From: CAZDSS01 sp964508185
Lineage (GTDB): Bacteria; Pseudomonadota; Alphaproteobacteria; Sphingomonadales; Govanellaceae
DNA: 22,629 nucleotides
Direction: 5' to 3'
Assembly (NCBI GenBank): GCA_964508185.1
Contig: CAZDSS010000038.1
Span: forward strand, 1 to 22,629
Part shown: in pieces, positions 8,276 through 16,345 of the stretch
How positions within the stretch are numbered: position 1 is the first letter of the stretch
Layout: every line of letters starts with the position of its first letter
Program-made: the position numbers and the translations under genes
The notes under the pieces: generated by a model
Told to the model about the DNA's origin: nothing
Database searches by the model: none
Seen by the model: only the letters and a program-made list of their open reading frames with translations

Positions 8276-8937
8276 TCTTCGATACGGAAACCACCGGCTT
8301 CGACCCGGCCGAGGGCCACCGCATCGTGGAAATCGGCTGCGTCGAAACCCTGAACCTCATCCCCACGGGCCGCACCTTTCACAAATACGTCAATCCCGAA
8401 CGGGACGTGCCGGCCGAAGCCTATGCGGTCCATGGACTGTCCACGGAATTCCTGAAGGACAAACCCATCTTTGCCGAAATCGCCGCGGAATTCCTCGATT
8501 TCGTCGGCGATGCGCGGCTGGTCGCGCACAACGCCGAATTCGACATGAAGTTCATCAATGCCGAGCTCGCGCGCCTCGGCTTCGCCAGGATCGGCAGCGA
8601 CCGGGTGGTGGATACGCTCGAGATCTGCCGCCGCAAGTTCCCGGGGGCGCCCGCGACGCTTGATGCCCTCTGCAAGCGCTTCGGTATCGACAATTCGGCC
8701 CGCACCAAGCACGGCGCCCTTCTCGACTCCGAGCTTCTGGCGGAAGTCTATCTCGAACTCATGGGCGGGCGGCAGGTGGGCCTGTCCCTCGTCGCCGAAC
8801 AGACGGTGACCGCCGTCGTGCGCCGCGAGCGGGTCTATCGCGAGCCGCGCCCGCACATGCCGAGCGCGGAGGAGATCGCGGCCCACGAGGCCTTCATCGC
8901 CGGCATCAAGGACGCCATCTGGACCCGGGCGTCCTGA
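8263..8937 (+). CDS. dnaQ: DNA polymerase III epsilon subunit (3'-5' proofreading exonuclease)
   Basis: Epsilon removes misincorporated bases within the replicative polymerase core. The 224 residues are close to the E. coli length. All five DEDDh catalytic residues are present: D7 and E9 in FDTETTG, D94 in HNAEFD, H150 in RTKHGALLD and D155. Between 170 and 210 there is a QVGLSLV stretch resembling the clamp-binding motif QxxLxL of E. coli DnaQ. It is the last gene of the ppsR operon, starting inside coaE with GGGAAG upstream, and is followed by a hairpin. Confidence 0.96.
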   Translation: MREIIFDTETTGFDPAEGHRIVEIGCVETLNLIPTGRTFHKYVNPERDVPAEAYAVHGLSTEFLKDKPIFAEIAAEFLDFVGDARLVAHNAEFDMKFINAELARLGFARIGSDRVVDTLEICRRKFPGAPATLDALCKRFGIDNSARTKHGALLDSELLAEVYLELMGGRQVGLSLVAEQTVTAVVRRERVYREPRPHMPSAEEIAAHEAFIAGIKDAIWTRAS

Positions 8938-8945
8938 CGCCAAGC

Positions 8946-8977
8946 AAAAAGGGCGGCCGAAGCATCGGGCCGCCCTT
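8946..8977 (-). terminator. Intrinsic terminator of secB, possibly also serving dnaQ
   Basis: A perfect 10-base stem AAGGGCGGCC / GGCCGCCCTT (8949-8958 and 8968-8977) lies between the convergent dnaQ and secB genes. Read leftward it is followed by a run of five T, so it is a good terminator for secB. In the rightward direction the T run is poor (TTCGTGTCGTCT), so termination of dnaQ would be weaker. Confidence 0.85.
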
Positions 8978-9002
8978 CGTGTCGTCTACCGAAATTTGCG
9001 GA

Positions 9003-9524
9003 TCAGTTCACCGGCTGATCGTTGGCCGCGCCTTCCTGCTGCTGGCGCTGCTGCTGCAGCAGATGCTGGCGGTAGAGGGCGGCGAAATCGATGGGCTCGA
9101 GCAGAAGCGGCGGGAACCCGCCGTCCCGGGTCACGTCGGCGATGATGCGCCGGGCGAACGGGAACAGGATGCGCGGGCATTCGATGAGGAGGAAGGGCTG
9201 CACGGCCTCGTCAGGCATGTTGCGGGCGCCGAAGATGCCGGAATAGACGAGCTCGCTGAGGAAGACGGTCTGTTCGTCCTGATGGGCGCGGGCCGTGATC
9301 TTGAGGTCCACTTCGAAACGCTCTTCCGCGAGCTTGCGGGCGTTCACGTTGACGCTCACGTCGATCTGCGGCTTGGCGTCGGACACCTTCTGCAGGTTGC
9401 CGGGCGCGCCGGGATTCTCGAAGGACAGGTCCTTCACATACTGGGCGAGCACGCCTACCTGGATCGCCTGCTCCTCTCCCACGGACGCCCGGTTGTCCTG
9501 TCCGTTGACCGTCTCTTCAGCCAT
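9003..9524 (-). CDS. secB: Protein-export chaperone SecB
   Basis: SecB is a tetrameric cytosolic chaperone that keeps preproteins unfolded and hands them to SecA. The 173 residues cover the single SecB domain, with IQVGVLAQYVKDLSFENPGAP near residue 21, VFLSELVYSGIF near 86, and LLIECPRILFPFARRIIADV followed by DGGFPPLLLEPIDFAALY. After residue 150 comes a glutamine-rich tail (LLQQQRQQQEG) that is not part of the fold. The start ATG at 9524 is the only sensible one. SecA in this window keeps the zinc-binding C-terminus that SecB contacts, so the pair is complete. Confidence 0.95.
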   Translation of the reverse strand: MAEETVNGQDNRASVGEEQAIQVGVLAQYVKDLSFENPGAPGNLQKVSDAKPQIDVSVNVNARKLAEERFEVDLKITARAHQDEQTVFLSELVYSGIFGARNMPDEAVQPFLLIECPRILFPFARRIIADVTRDGGFPPLLLEPIDFAALYRQHLLQQQRQQQEGAANDQPVN

Positions 9525-9610
9525 GATGCCTTGGTTCCTCGTTCGATTGCCAGAATTGCGCTGAGAACTGGGGTTTGGCTAGCACGGATCCCGCCCAGCC
9601 ACAAGATCCT

Positions 9611-10090
9611 TCACAAATGGTCGTCCCGCCCGTCCCGGTAGGGGCGATCGATGCGGCGCGGCGGGATATCGTCGTCCCGTTGCTCCCAGGCCTCGCCCTC
9701 GATGATGACGACGCCGCTCCCGCTCCGCCGCCCCCGGGGCATGCTGCCGATGATCCATTGCGCCACGGCGGACCGGAGCGGCGGGATGAGAAGGGCCAAT
9801 CCTGCGGCGTCGGTGATGAAGCCCGGGATCACGAGGCAGATGCCGGCGACGACCAGGAGCACCGTGTGCAGGAGGTCCGCGACCGGCGGTTCGCCGCTCC
9901 GGATGTTCTCCCTGAGGCGCCTCAGATGCCCGATCCCCTGATGGCGGACGATCATGACGCCGATGATGGCGCTGAGGATCATGAGCGCCAGCGTGCGCAG
10001 GATGCCGAGCTCGCTCCCCACCGCGATGAAAACGGCGATTTCCGCGAAGGGGAGGGCCAGCAAGAGGATGAGTGCGATTACCAGGGGCAC
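9611..10090 (-). CDS. fxsA: FxsA family membrane protein
   Basis: FxsA is a small cytoplasmic-membrane protein; in E. coli extra FxsA relieves exclusion of phage T7 by the F plasmid, and the normal role is unclear. The 159 residues have hydrophobic segments at about 2-24, 29-48 and 72-105, the family glycine/arginine segment IIGVMIVRHQG, and LVIPGFITDAAGLALLIPPLR. The cytosolic tail is charged. The only start in frame is GTG at 10090, with no obvious Shine-Dalgarno, so the start is the weakest part of the call. It follows the same leftward direction as secB, 86 bases away, and is divergent from timA. Confidence 0.88.
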   Translation of the reverse strand: MPLVIALILLLALPFAEIAVFIAVGSELGILRTLALMILSAIIGVMIVRHQGIGHLRRLRENIRSGEPPVADLLHTVLLVVAGICLVIPGFITDAAGLALLIPPLRSAVAQWIIGSMPRGRRSGSGVVIIEGEAWEQRDDDIPPRRIDRPYRDGRDDHL

Positions 10091-10285
10091 GACAATATGG
10101 CTGCTTTGCGCCTTGTGGATTCTCCGTCAAAGGCATATGTATAACATCATTAATGCGTAACGGCCGAGCCAAATCACAAGGTTTCTCGCAGAGCAGGCGC
10201 AGCGCTCCCGGCGCCGCGCCGTCGCGCCCTTGGTGAAACATCTTCCCCAGGATCCCACGGCCGGACAAGCGGCCAGGAAAGCGGA
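10091..10285. promoter_or_regulatory. Divergent intergenic region between fxsA and timA
   Basis: This 195-base gap must carry promoters for both neighbours. Its centre (about 10130-10160) is clearly AT-richer than the surroundings, with TATAAC at 10140-10145, but no -35 element at acceptable spacing was found. I see no operator repeat or hairpin. Confidence 0.35.
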
Positions 10286-11005
10286 ATGAGCGACGGATTC
10301 CAGTTCTTCGACATCATCTTTCTCGCCATGCTGGCGGGCTTCATCATCCTGCGCCTGCGCAGCGTGCTGGGGCGGCGCACGGGCAATGAACGGCCCCCGA
10401 GCGAGGAAGTGCAGCGGCGCTACGAGGCCCCGGCCGAGAAGCCGGTGGCGGCGACCGTCGGCGGCCAGAACGGCCGCGGCGATGCTCCCGCCATCGGGGG
10501 CGCAGGCGTGGAAGCGCCCGAATACCGTCTCGGGCTTGACGAAAATTCCCCCGCCTTCGATGGCATCGAGGCCATCCGCCGGCGCGACCGCAGCTTCGAT
10601 CTCGACAGTTTCGTGGCCGGCGCGCGCGGGGCCTATGACCTGATCCTCACCGGCTTCTGGAGCGGCGACCGCGAGGCGTTCCGCCCCTTCGTCAGCAACG
10701 AGGTCTTCGAGCAGTTCGACGCCGTGATCCGCGAGCGCGAAAGCGCGGGGCTCACGCTCGACAACAAGCTCGAACGCGTCCGCCGCATCGACGTCGTGGG
10801 CGCGCGGCTCAACGGGACGGTCGCCGAGATCACCCTGCGCTTCACGGTGGATGCAGTCTTCGTGACGCTGGATTCCGAGGGCCGGGTGGTCGAGGGCACG
10901 CCCGTGGACGAGGTCGAGGTCCAGGATGTCTGGACGTTCGAGCGCGATCTCAACAGCCGCGACCCCAACTGGACGCTGATCTCCACCGCAAGCGAAGATG
11001 CATGA
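10286..11005 (+). CDS. timA: Tim44/TimA family membrane-anchored protein
   Basis: The 239-residue protein has one N-terminal transmembrane segment (about 7-23) followed by a basic stretch, a charged linker (32-90) and a Tim44-like domain of the NTF2 fold (about 95-236). That domain includes FVAGARGAYDLILTGFWSGDREAFRPFVS and a final VQDVWTFERDL..DPNWTLIST. Bacterial TimA is the relative of the mitochondrial import motor protein Tim44; its bacterial role is not settled. AGGAAAG stands before ATG at 10286. The gene lies between secB/fxsA and mltA as in other alphaproteobacteria and overlaps mltA by eight bases. Confidence 0.9.
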   Translation: MSDGFQFFDIIFLAMLAGFIILRLRSVLGRRTGNERPPSEEVQRRYEAPAEKPVAATVGGQNGRGDAPAIGGAGVEAPEYRLGLDENSPAFDGIEAIRRRDRSFDLDSFVAGARGAYDLILTGFWSGDREAFRPFVSNEVFEQFDAVIRERESAGLTLDNKLERVRRIDVVGARLNGTVAEITLRFTVDAVFVTLDSEGRVVEGTPVDEVEVQDVWTFERDLNSRDPNWTLISTASEDA

Positions 11006-12170
11006 CCCGGCCATGGCGCGCCGGAAGCGGGGCCTATCGTTAGCGCTCTGGATTCTGGCCCTTGCGGCCGCAATCCTGCCGCTCGTCGTCGCCTATCTTC
11101 TCGTTCCTCCGCCGCCGCCGCGGCTCGAGCGGAAGCCGGTCGCTTTCGCGGACATTCCCGGCTGGCCGACGGACGACCACGGGGCGGCGCTTGCCGCCCT
11201 TCTCCGCTCCTGCGCCCGCATGACGGCGAAGCCCCATACCATTCCCGAGCGGCGCGACGCCTGGCTTGAAGCCTGCGCCGCCGCGGAACGGACCGCCCCC
11301 CTGGATGCCCGCCGCTTCTTCGAGACGCGGTTCGAAGCCTTTTCCCTGAGCTTCGGGGGCAAGCAGGAAGGGTTGCTCACCGGCTATTACGAGCCCGAGC
11401 TTCGCGGCAGTCGCGTGCCGACGCCGGAATTCCATCATCCCCTCTATGTGCGTCCCGCCGATCTCGTGACCGTCGATCTCGGCCGGTTCGCGCCGGATCT
11501 CGCCGGGCGGCAGATCGTCGGCCGCCTGAAGGACGGAAGCCTCGTGCCCTACCCGACCCGCGCGGAAATCGCGGCGGGGGCCCTTGCCGGGGCCAATGCC
11601 GAGCTCCTCTGGGTGGATGATCCCGTTGGCGCCTTCTTCCTTGAAATTCAGGGTTCGGGCCGCGTGGTGCTGCCGGACGGCGAGCTCGTCCGCATCGGCT
11701 ATGCGGCCAAGAACGGCCATCCCTATCGCGCCATCGGCCGGGTGCTGGTGGAGATGGGGGAAATGACCCTTGAAGAGGTGAGCCTCCCCGCCATCCGCCA
11801 GTGGCTGCAGGACCATCCCGACCGTGCGCAGGAGGTGATGAACGCCAACCCCTCCCACGTCTTCTTCCGCGAACTGCCGGACGAAGGGCCGCTCGGCAGC
11901 GAGGGGGTGGTCCTGACCCCCGGCCGGTCGCTCGCGGTGGACCGGCGGCATATTCCTCTCGGCACGCCTGTCTGGATCGCGGGCAATCTGCCGGAGATCG
12001 CGGGCGGCGGGCCGCTCCGCCGGCTGGTCGTCGCCCAGGATACGGGCGGCGCCATCACCGGCGCGCTTCGCGGCGACCTGTTCTGGGGCCCGGGGCTCGA
12101 GGCCGAGGATCTGGCGGGTCACATGCGCGATCCGGCAAGATTCTATATCCTCCTGCCGCGCATGCCGTGA
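10998..12170 (+). CDS. mltA: Membrane-bound lytic murein transglycosylase A (MltA, 3D domain)
   Basis: MltA cleaves the MurNAc-GlcNAc bond of peptidoglycan, forming 1,6-anhydromuropeptides. The 390-residue protein has a membrane segment (13-35) after a basic start. There is no lipobox cysteine, so it appears membrane-anchored or secreted, unlike the E. coli lipoprotein. A proline-rich stretch (37-41) follows. GLLTGYYEPELRGS, WVDDPVGAFFLEIQGSGRV and the 3D-domain end AQDTGGAITGALRGDLFWG (346-364), with aspartates D348 and D360, mark the catalytic domain. The start overlaps the timA stop by eight bases; ATG at 11013 is an alternative. Confidence 0.95.
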   Translation: MHDPAMARRKRGLSLALWILALAAAILPLVVAYLLVPPPPPRLERKPVAFADIPGWPTDDHGAALAALLRSCARMTAKPHTIPERRDAWLEACAAAERTAPLDARRFFETRFEAFSLSFGGKQEGLLTGYYEPELRGSRVPTPEFHHPLYVRPADLVTVDLGRFAPDLAGRQIVGRLKDGSLVPYPTRAEIAAGALAGANAELLWVDDPVGAFFLEIQGSGRVVLPDGELVRIGYAAKNGHPYRAIGRVLVEMGEMTLEEVSLPAIRQWLQDHPDRAQEVMNANPSHVFFRELPDEGPLGSEGVVLTPGRSLAVDRRHIPLGTPVWIAGNLPEIAGGGPLRRLVVAQDTGGAITGALRGDLFWGPGLEAEDLAGHMRDPARFYILLPRMP

Positions 12171-12185
12171 ATTGCGAGACCGCAA

Positions 12186-12764
12186 ATGAGGCGCCGCCGC
12201 CGCTTGAGCGAAGAGGAACGGAAACTCTGGCTGAGCGTCACGGAAAGCGTGACGCCGCTTCATCCTGAGCGCGTGCGTCAGGAACCAGAAGACGTCGCGG
12301 CACGCGGCGCGCGATCGGCGCCTGCGACGGAAAAGGCCCAGGCCCGGGCAAAATCTGCGTCCCGCCCCGTTGCGGCGGCATCGCCGCCCGCCCCTCCTCC
12401 GCCGCCCGAGCCCGCAATCCAGACCCGGCCGCTCAACCGCCAATGGGCGCTGGCGCTTCGCCGCGGCACGGTCGCCGTGGATGCGAGCCTCGATCTGCAT
12501 GGTCTTACCGAGGATGCGGCCCACCGGGCGCTTCTCCGCTTCATCGCCTCCGCCCGGGCCGCGCGGCTCCGCACCGTACTGGTGGTCACCGGCAAGGGGC
12601 GCGAGGGGCGCGGCATTCTCAAGGCGCGGCTTCCCCAATGGCTCGCCCAGGGCAGTCTGCGGGACGAGGTGCTGGCCCTTTACCCTGCCCATGTGAAGGA
12701 TGGCGGCGGCGGCGCCTGGTATGTGGTGCTGCGCCGCCCGCGCGACGATCGGGTGACGTCATGA
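12186..12764 (+). CDS. Smr-domain protein
   Basis: This 192-residue protein has a basic N-terminus, a linker rich in alanine and proline (about 40-77, with PPAPPPPPEP), and a C-terminal Smr domain from about 98. The domain carries the signature LDLHGLT (102-108) and VVTGKG (133-138). Smr domains bind or nick nucleic acids; several act on ribosomes or mRNA, but this short alphaproteobacterial form has no settled role. It starts 15 bases after mltA and its stop overlaps the next gene (ATGA). Confidence 0.9.
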   Translation: MRRRRRLSEEERKLWLSVTESVTPLHPERVRQEPEDVAARGARSAPATEKAQARAKSASRPVAAASPPAPPPPPEPAIQTRPLNRQWALALRRGTVAVDASLDLHGLTEDAAHRALLRFIASARAARLRTVLVVTGKGREGRGILKARLPQWLAQGSLRDEVLALYPAHVKDGGGGAWYVVLRRPRDDRVTS

Positions 12765-13117
12765 CGCCGTTCGGGGAAAAGATCAGGGCGCTCCGCGCCA
12801 GCCGCGGCATAAGCCAGGCCCAGATGGCGGCGGACCTCAACATCTCGGCCGCCTATCTCTCCGCGCTCGAGCACGGCAAGCGGGGGCGGCCGTCCTGGGC
12901 GCTGGTGCAGCGCATCATCGCCTATTTCCAGATCATCTGGGACGAGGCCGAGGAGCTCGAGGAGCTGGCCCGCCTGTCGCACCCGCGGCAGATCATCGAC
13001 ACCGCCGGGCTCAATCCCAAGGCGACCGCCTTCGTCAACCGCCTGGCGCGGGAGATCGACCGGCTCCCCGAGGAACGGCTGGACGCCCTGCTGCGCGTCC
13101 TCGACGGCGGGGACTAG
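12761..13117 (+). CDS. XRE-family helix-turn-helix transcriptional regulator
   Basis: The 118-residue protein has a Cro/C1-type HTH at about 4-60, with FGEKIRALRASRGISQAQMA and the recognition region ISAAYLSALEHGKRG. An acidic helix (EAEELEELARL) and a helical tail follow. The start ATG overlaps the smr stop (ATGA), so it is the last gene of the timA-mltA-smr run, although the frame is open upstream. Constant linkage to smr suggests a housekeeping regulator, not a phage repressor, but the target is unknown. I see no operator repeat near the operon. Confidence 0.9.
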   Translation: MTPFGEKIRALRASRGISQAQMAADLNISAAYLSALEHGKRGRPSWALVQRIIAYFQIIWDEAEELEELARLSHPRQIIDTAGLNPKATAFVNRLAREIDRLPEERLDALLRVLDGGD

Positions 13118-13131
13118 GGAGAACTTGTCCC

Positions 13132-14418
13132 CTATTCCGACGTCTCCTCCGGCGGCGGCGGGGTGATGCGCACGGCGGTGATCTGGTTGCGCAGGCGGCG
13201 CAGCACCTCGATGGTGAAGCCGTTGATGGCGAAGGTCTCGCCCGGATTGGGGATATGTTCCGCCACATGGAGGACGAGGCCCGCGATGGTCGTCGCCTCG
13301 TCGTCGGGCAGGTTCCAGTCGGTCTCGCGATTGAGGTCGCGGATGGGCATGCTGCCCTCCACCACCACGCTGCCGTCGGCGCGGCGGCGCACACCGGTTC
13401 CCACCGCCACGTCGTGCTCGTCGGCGATCTCGCCCACGATCTCTTCCAGAATGTCCTCAAGGGTGATGACGCCCATGATGGCGCCATATTCGTCAACCAC
13501 CAAGGCGAGATGCGAGCGCCGCTCGCGGAAGGCGTTGAGCTGCTCGCGAAGGGTGGTGGTCTCGGGCACGAACCAGGGCTCGCTCATGACGCCGCGGATG
13601 TCGACCGCCGACACGTCGCCGCCCGCGCGGTGGACGGCGCGCAAGATATCCTTGGCGTTCAACACCCCGACCACGTTCTCGGGGTTCCCCTGCCATACGG
13701 GAAGCCGGGTGTAGCGGGCGGCCACCACCTGGCGCAGGATCTCCTCAGGCGGCTGGTCCAAGTTGATGGACACCATGTTGCGGCGGTGGACCATCACGTC
13801 CTCTAGCCGCACCTCGTCGAGATCGAGGACGCTCCCCACCATGTCTTTATGCGCCTTGACCAGCGTGCCTTTGCTGGCATGGAGATCCACGACCCCGCGG
13901 ATTTCCTCGCTCGCCGACAGCACGTTCTGCTGGGCGGAAATGTCGATGCCGAAGAGGCGCAGGGTCATGCGCACCAGATGCTGCACCAGCCGGACGATGG
14001 GGCCGAACAGGCGGGTGACGAAGGACACCGCAGGCCCGACCCCCATGGCCATGCGGTCGGGATTGCTGATGGCGTAGGTCTTGGGCAACACTTCGGAAAA
14101 GATCACTACCACCACCGTCATCGCGATGGTGGCATAGGCGACGCCCGCCTCGCCGAAATGGCGGAGGAAAAGGCTGGCGGTGAGGGTGGATGCCGTGATG
14201 TTCACCAGATTGTTGCCGAGGAGCAGCGCGCCGAGAAGGTCTTCCTTGTTCTCGAGAAGGCGGCGCACCGTCGCCGCGCGCTTCGACCCTTCCTGGGCCA
14301 GGCGCCACACCCGCGCGCGGGACGCCGCCGTGAGGGCCGTTTCCGATCCTGAGAAAATTCCCGATAGCAGAAGGAGAACGATGATCGCGAGGAGCGATAA
14401 TATGGTTGCGGTGTCCAT
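13132..14418 (-). CDS. Membrane protein with DUF21, CBS pair and CorC/HlyC domains
   Basis: The 428-residue protein starts with a DUF21/CNNM membrane domain (1-185): about four hydrophobic segments, with FSGSETALTAASRARV near 22 and FSEVLPKTYAI near 108. Two CBS repeats follow (about 207-262 and 276-330; the second contains LALVVDEYGAIMGVITLEDILEE in two parts). A CorC_HlyC domain (about 345-425) ends the protein. Relatives export or sense Mg2+/Co2+ in the cytoplasmic membrane, with CBS domains binding adenine nucleotides; ion specificity cannot be read from sequence. The old name haemolysin C is misleading. It ends only 14 bases from the convergent XRE gene and lies 24 bases downstream of aroB. 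Confidence 0.93.
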   Translation of the reverse strand: MDTATILSLLAIIVLLLLSGIFSGSETALTAASRARVWRLAQEGSKRAATVRRLLENKEDLLGALLLGNNLVNITASTLTASLFLRHFGEAGVAYATIAMTVVVVIFSEVLPKTYAISNPDRMAMGVGPAVSFVTRLFGPIVRLVQHLVRMTLRLFGIDISAQQNVLSASEEIRGVVDLHASKGTLVKAHKDMVGSVLDLDEVRLEDVMVHRRNMVSINLDQPPEEILRQVVAARYTRLPVWQGNPENVVGVLNAKDILRAVHRAGGDVSAVDIRGVMSEPWFVPETTTLREQLNAFRERRSHLALVVDEYGAIMGVITLEDILEEIVGEIADEHDVAVGTGVRRRADGSVVVEGSMPIRDLNRETDWNLPDDEATTIAGLVLHVAEHIPNPGETFAINGFTIEVLRRLRNQITAVRITPPPPEETSE

Positions 14419-14442
14419 TTGCTGGTCGAGAGCCCCGGGATG

Positions 14443-15639
14443 TCAGCGTCGTCGGTCTATGGATGCCTTGAGCGCCGCGGTCAGCGCTTCGGGCGGGACG
14501 TCGCGGGTGAGGAACGCGCGGCCGATGCCTTTGGTGAGCACGAAGGTGATCCGTCCCGCCTTGGCCTTCTTGTCCTGGGCCATGTGATCGATGAGCCGCT
14601 CGGGCGTCAGCGCCACGCCCAGTTCGCCCGCATGGGCGGCAAGGCCCGTGGCGGCGAGATGCCGGCGCAGCCGCTCGGCGTCCTCGGCCGGGCAGAGTCC
14701 GAGGCTCACGGAAAGGTCGAACGCGATCTGCATGCCGATCGCCACCGCCTCGCCATGGAGCAGCCGGTCGGAATAGCCGAGCTCCGCTTCCAGCGCATGG
14801 CCGAAGGTATGGCCGAGATTGAGGAGGGCGCGCTGCCCGCTTTCCCGCTCGTCGGCGCCGACGATGCGCGCCTTGGCGCGGCAGCTCGTGACCACCGCAT
14901 GGGTGAGCGCCGCCGCGTCGCCTGCAAGCACCGCCTCGCCGTTCTGCTCGAGCCAGGCGAAGAAGGCGGGATCGTCGATGAGGCCGTATTTCACCACCTC
15001 GGCATAGCCCGCGCGCCATTCGCGCGGCGGCAAGGTCCTGAGGCTGCCGATGTCCGCCAGCACCAGCCGGGGCTGGTGGAAGCTTCCCACCAGATTCTTG
15101 CCGTGGCGGGTATTGATCCCCGTCTTGCCGCCGACGGAGCTGTCGACCTGGGCCAACAGCGTGGTCGGGACCTGGATGAAATCGGCGCCGCGGCGAAGGA
15201 TGCTGGCGGCGAAGCCCGTAAGGTCGCCGATGACGCCGCCGCCGAGCGCGATGATGAGATCCCCGCGTTCCACCTGCAGGTCGAGAAGCCGGTCCACGAG
15301 GCTTGCGAGATTGGCGAAGTCCTTGGTCTGCTCGCCCGGCGGCAGGATGACCGCGTCATGGCGGATCCCGGAGGCATCCAGGCCGGATGCCAGGGTTTCA
15401 AGGTGATGCTCCGCCACATGGGCGTCGGTGACGATCACCACCCGCGGACGGGAAAGAAGCGGGGCGATGTGGCGGCCTGCGTCGAGCAGAAGGCCGCTTC
15501 CCACCAGAATGTCGTAGCTGCGCGCGCCGAGCTCGACGCGCACGGAAGTTGCCTGCGTCCTACTGGAGTCCGGGTCCGGCTCGGCGTCCGTCGCCGTCTG
15601 GTGCGGGTCTGCCCCCGCCGCTTGGCCTTGGATCGGCAT
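14443..15639 (-). CDS. aroB: 3-dehydroquinate synthase
   Basis: AroB cyclises DAHP to 3-dehydroquinate using NAD+ and a divalent metal, step two of the shikimate pathway. NAD-binding GGGVIGDLTGF is at 133-143, QVDSSVGGKTGIN at 164-176, and the metal ligands are E214 (GYAEVVKYG), H277 (NLGHTFGHALE) and H295 (HGEAVAIG). At 398 residues it is about 30 longer than usual because of a polar N-terminal extension (residues 1-31: A, D, Q, T, P). ATG at 15639 overlaps the aroK stop as TGATG, so translation is coupled and I kept this start; GTG at residue 33 would give the usual length. It is the middle gene of aroK-aroB-corC. Confidence 0.96.
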   Translation of the reverse strand: MPIQGQAAGADPHQTATDAEPDPDSSRTQATSVRVELGARSYDILVGSGLLLDAGRHIAPLLSRPRVVIVTDAHVAEHHLETLASGLDASGIRHDAVILPPGEQTKDFANLASLVDRLLDLQVERGDLIIALGGGVIGDLTGFAASILRRGADFIQVPTTLLAQVDSSVGGKTGINTRHGKNLVGSFHQPRLVLADIGSLRTLPPREWRAGYAEVVKYGLIDDPAFFAWLEQNGEAVLAGDAAALTHAVVTSCRAKARIVGADERESGQRALLNLGHTFGHALEAELGYSDRLLHGEAVAIGMQIAFDLSVSLGLCPAEDAERLRRHLAATGLAAHAGELGVALTPERLIDHMAQDKKAKAGRITFVLTKGIGRAFLTRDVPPEALTAALKASIDRRR

Positions 15640-16214
15640 CAGTTCATCCCAACGGGTTTGCTCACGAAATCATTGAGAGCGCGGACGATCTCGTCAACCA
15701 CGTTCTCGTGGGGGCCGGCGCCGCTTTCGACCGTGATGTCGGCTTCGGCATAGAAGGGGTAGCGCTGCGCCGCGAGCCGCTCCAGCACCTCGGCCGGGTC
15801 GCCCTGGCGCAGAAGGGGGCGCGTGTCGCGCCGCCCGACGCGCTCGACGAGGAGCGGAATGTCGGCCTTGAGCCAGACGGAAATCCCCGCCTCCCGCACC
15901 CGCGCCCGGGTGTCGGGATCCATGAAGGCGCCGCCGCCTGTCGCCAGCACCATGGGGCCTTCCTCGAGGAGGCGGGCGATCACCTTGCGCTCGCCGGCGC
16001 GGAACTCGGCCTCGCCGAAATCCTCGAAGATCTCGCGGATGGTGCGGCCCGCCGCCGTCTCGATCTCGGCGTCGGAATCTACGAAGGGCACGCCGAGCCG
16101 CGCCGCCAGCCGACGTCCGATGGTGGTCTTGCCGGCGCCCATCAGCCCCACCAGCACGATGGGCCGGTCAAGGGGGCGGGCAAGCCGGGCGTCCGGATGT
16201 TTCGTGTCGCTCAT
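15639..16214 (-). CDS. aroK: Shikimate kinase
   Basis: AroK phosphorylates shikimate at the 3-hydroxyl with ATP. The 191-residue protein has the P-loop GLMGAGKTT (23-31), DSD (46-48) binding Mg2+ and shikimate, the substrate helix IFEDFGEAEFRAGE with its arginine, the ATGGGAF loop (91-97), and the lid RRDTRPLL. The N-terminal 16 residues precede the fold. ATG at 16214 is the first gene of a leftward run with aroB and the CBS membrane protein. Its 5' flank is shared with the rightward small membrane protein gene. Confidence 0.96.
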   Translation of the reverse strand: MSDTKHPDARLARPLDRPIVLVGLMGAGKTTIGRRLAARLGVPFVDSDAEIETAAGRTIREIFEDFGEAEFRAGERKVIARLLEEGPMVLATGGGAFMDPDTRARVREAGISVWLKADIPLLVERVGRRDTRPLLRQGDPAEVLERLAAQRYPFYAEADITVESGAGPHENVVDEIVRALNDFVSKPVGMN

Positions 16215-16272
16215 GACCGCAATCCATACACGCTCGGGCCCTCATATTCCAGACCGTCGCGCGAAAACGCGG

Positions 16273-16300
16273 TTGTCCCGGGGGCGTCGGTCGCTATAAT
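16273..16300 (+). promoter_or_regulatory. Candidate sigma-70 promoter of the small membrane protein / xerD / accA run
   Basis: TTGTCC (16273-16278) is separated by 16 bases from a perfect TATAAT (16295-16300). A start near 16307 would leave a leader of about 40 bases before ATG at 16346. It is one of the best consensus promoters in this GC-rich window. Confidence 0.6.
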
Positions 16301-16345
16301 CGCCTGAATTTGGCATGAACCGGGACTTTGGCGGCACGACGCAAG

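Noticed and set aside
10113..10145. Promoter TTGTGG ... TATAAC before timA
   Set aside because: The spacing between the two hexamers is 21 bases, too long for a sigma-70 promoter.
13115..13134. Five-base hairpin TAGGG / CCCTA formed by the two convergent stop codons of the XRE and CBS genes
   Set aside because: The stem is short and neither direction has a T run, so I do not call it a terminator.
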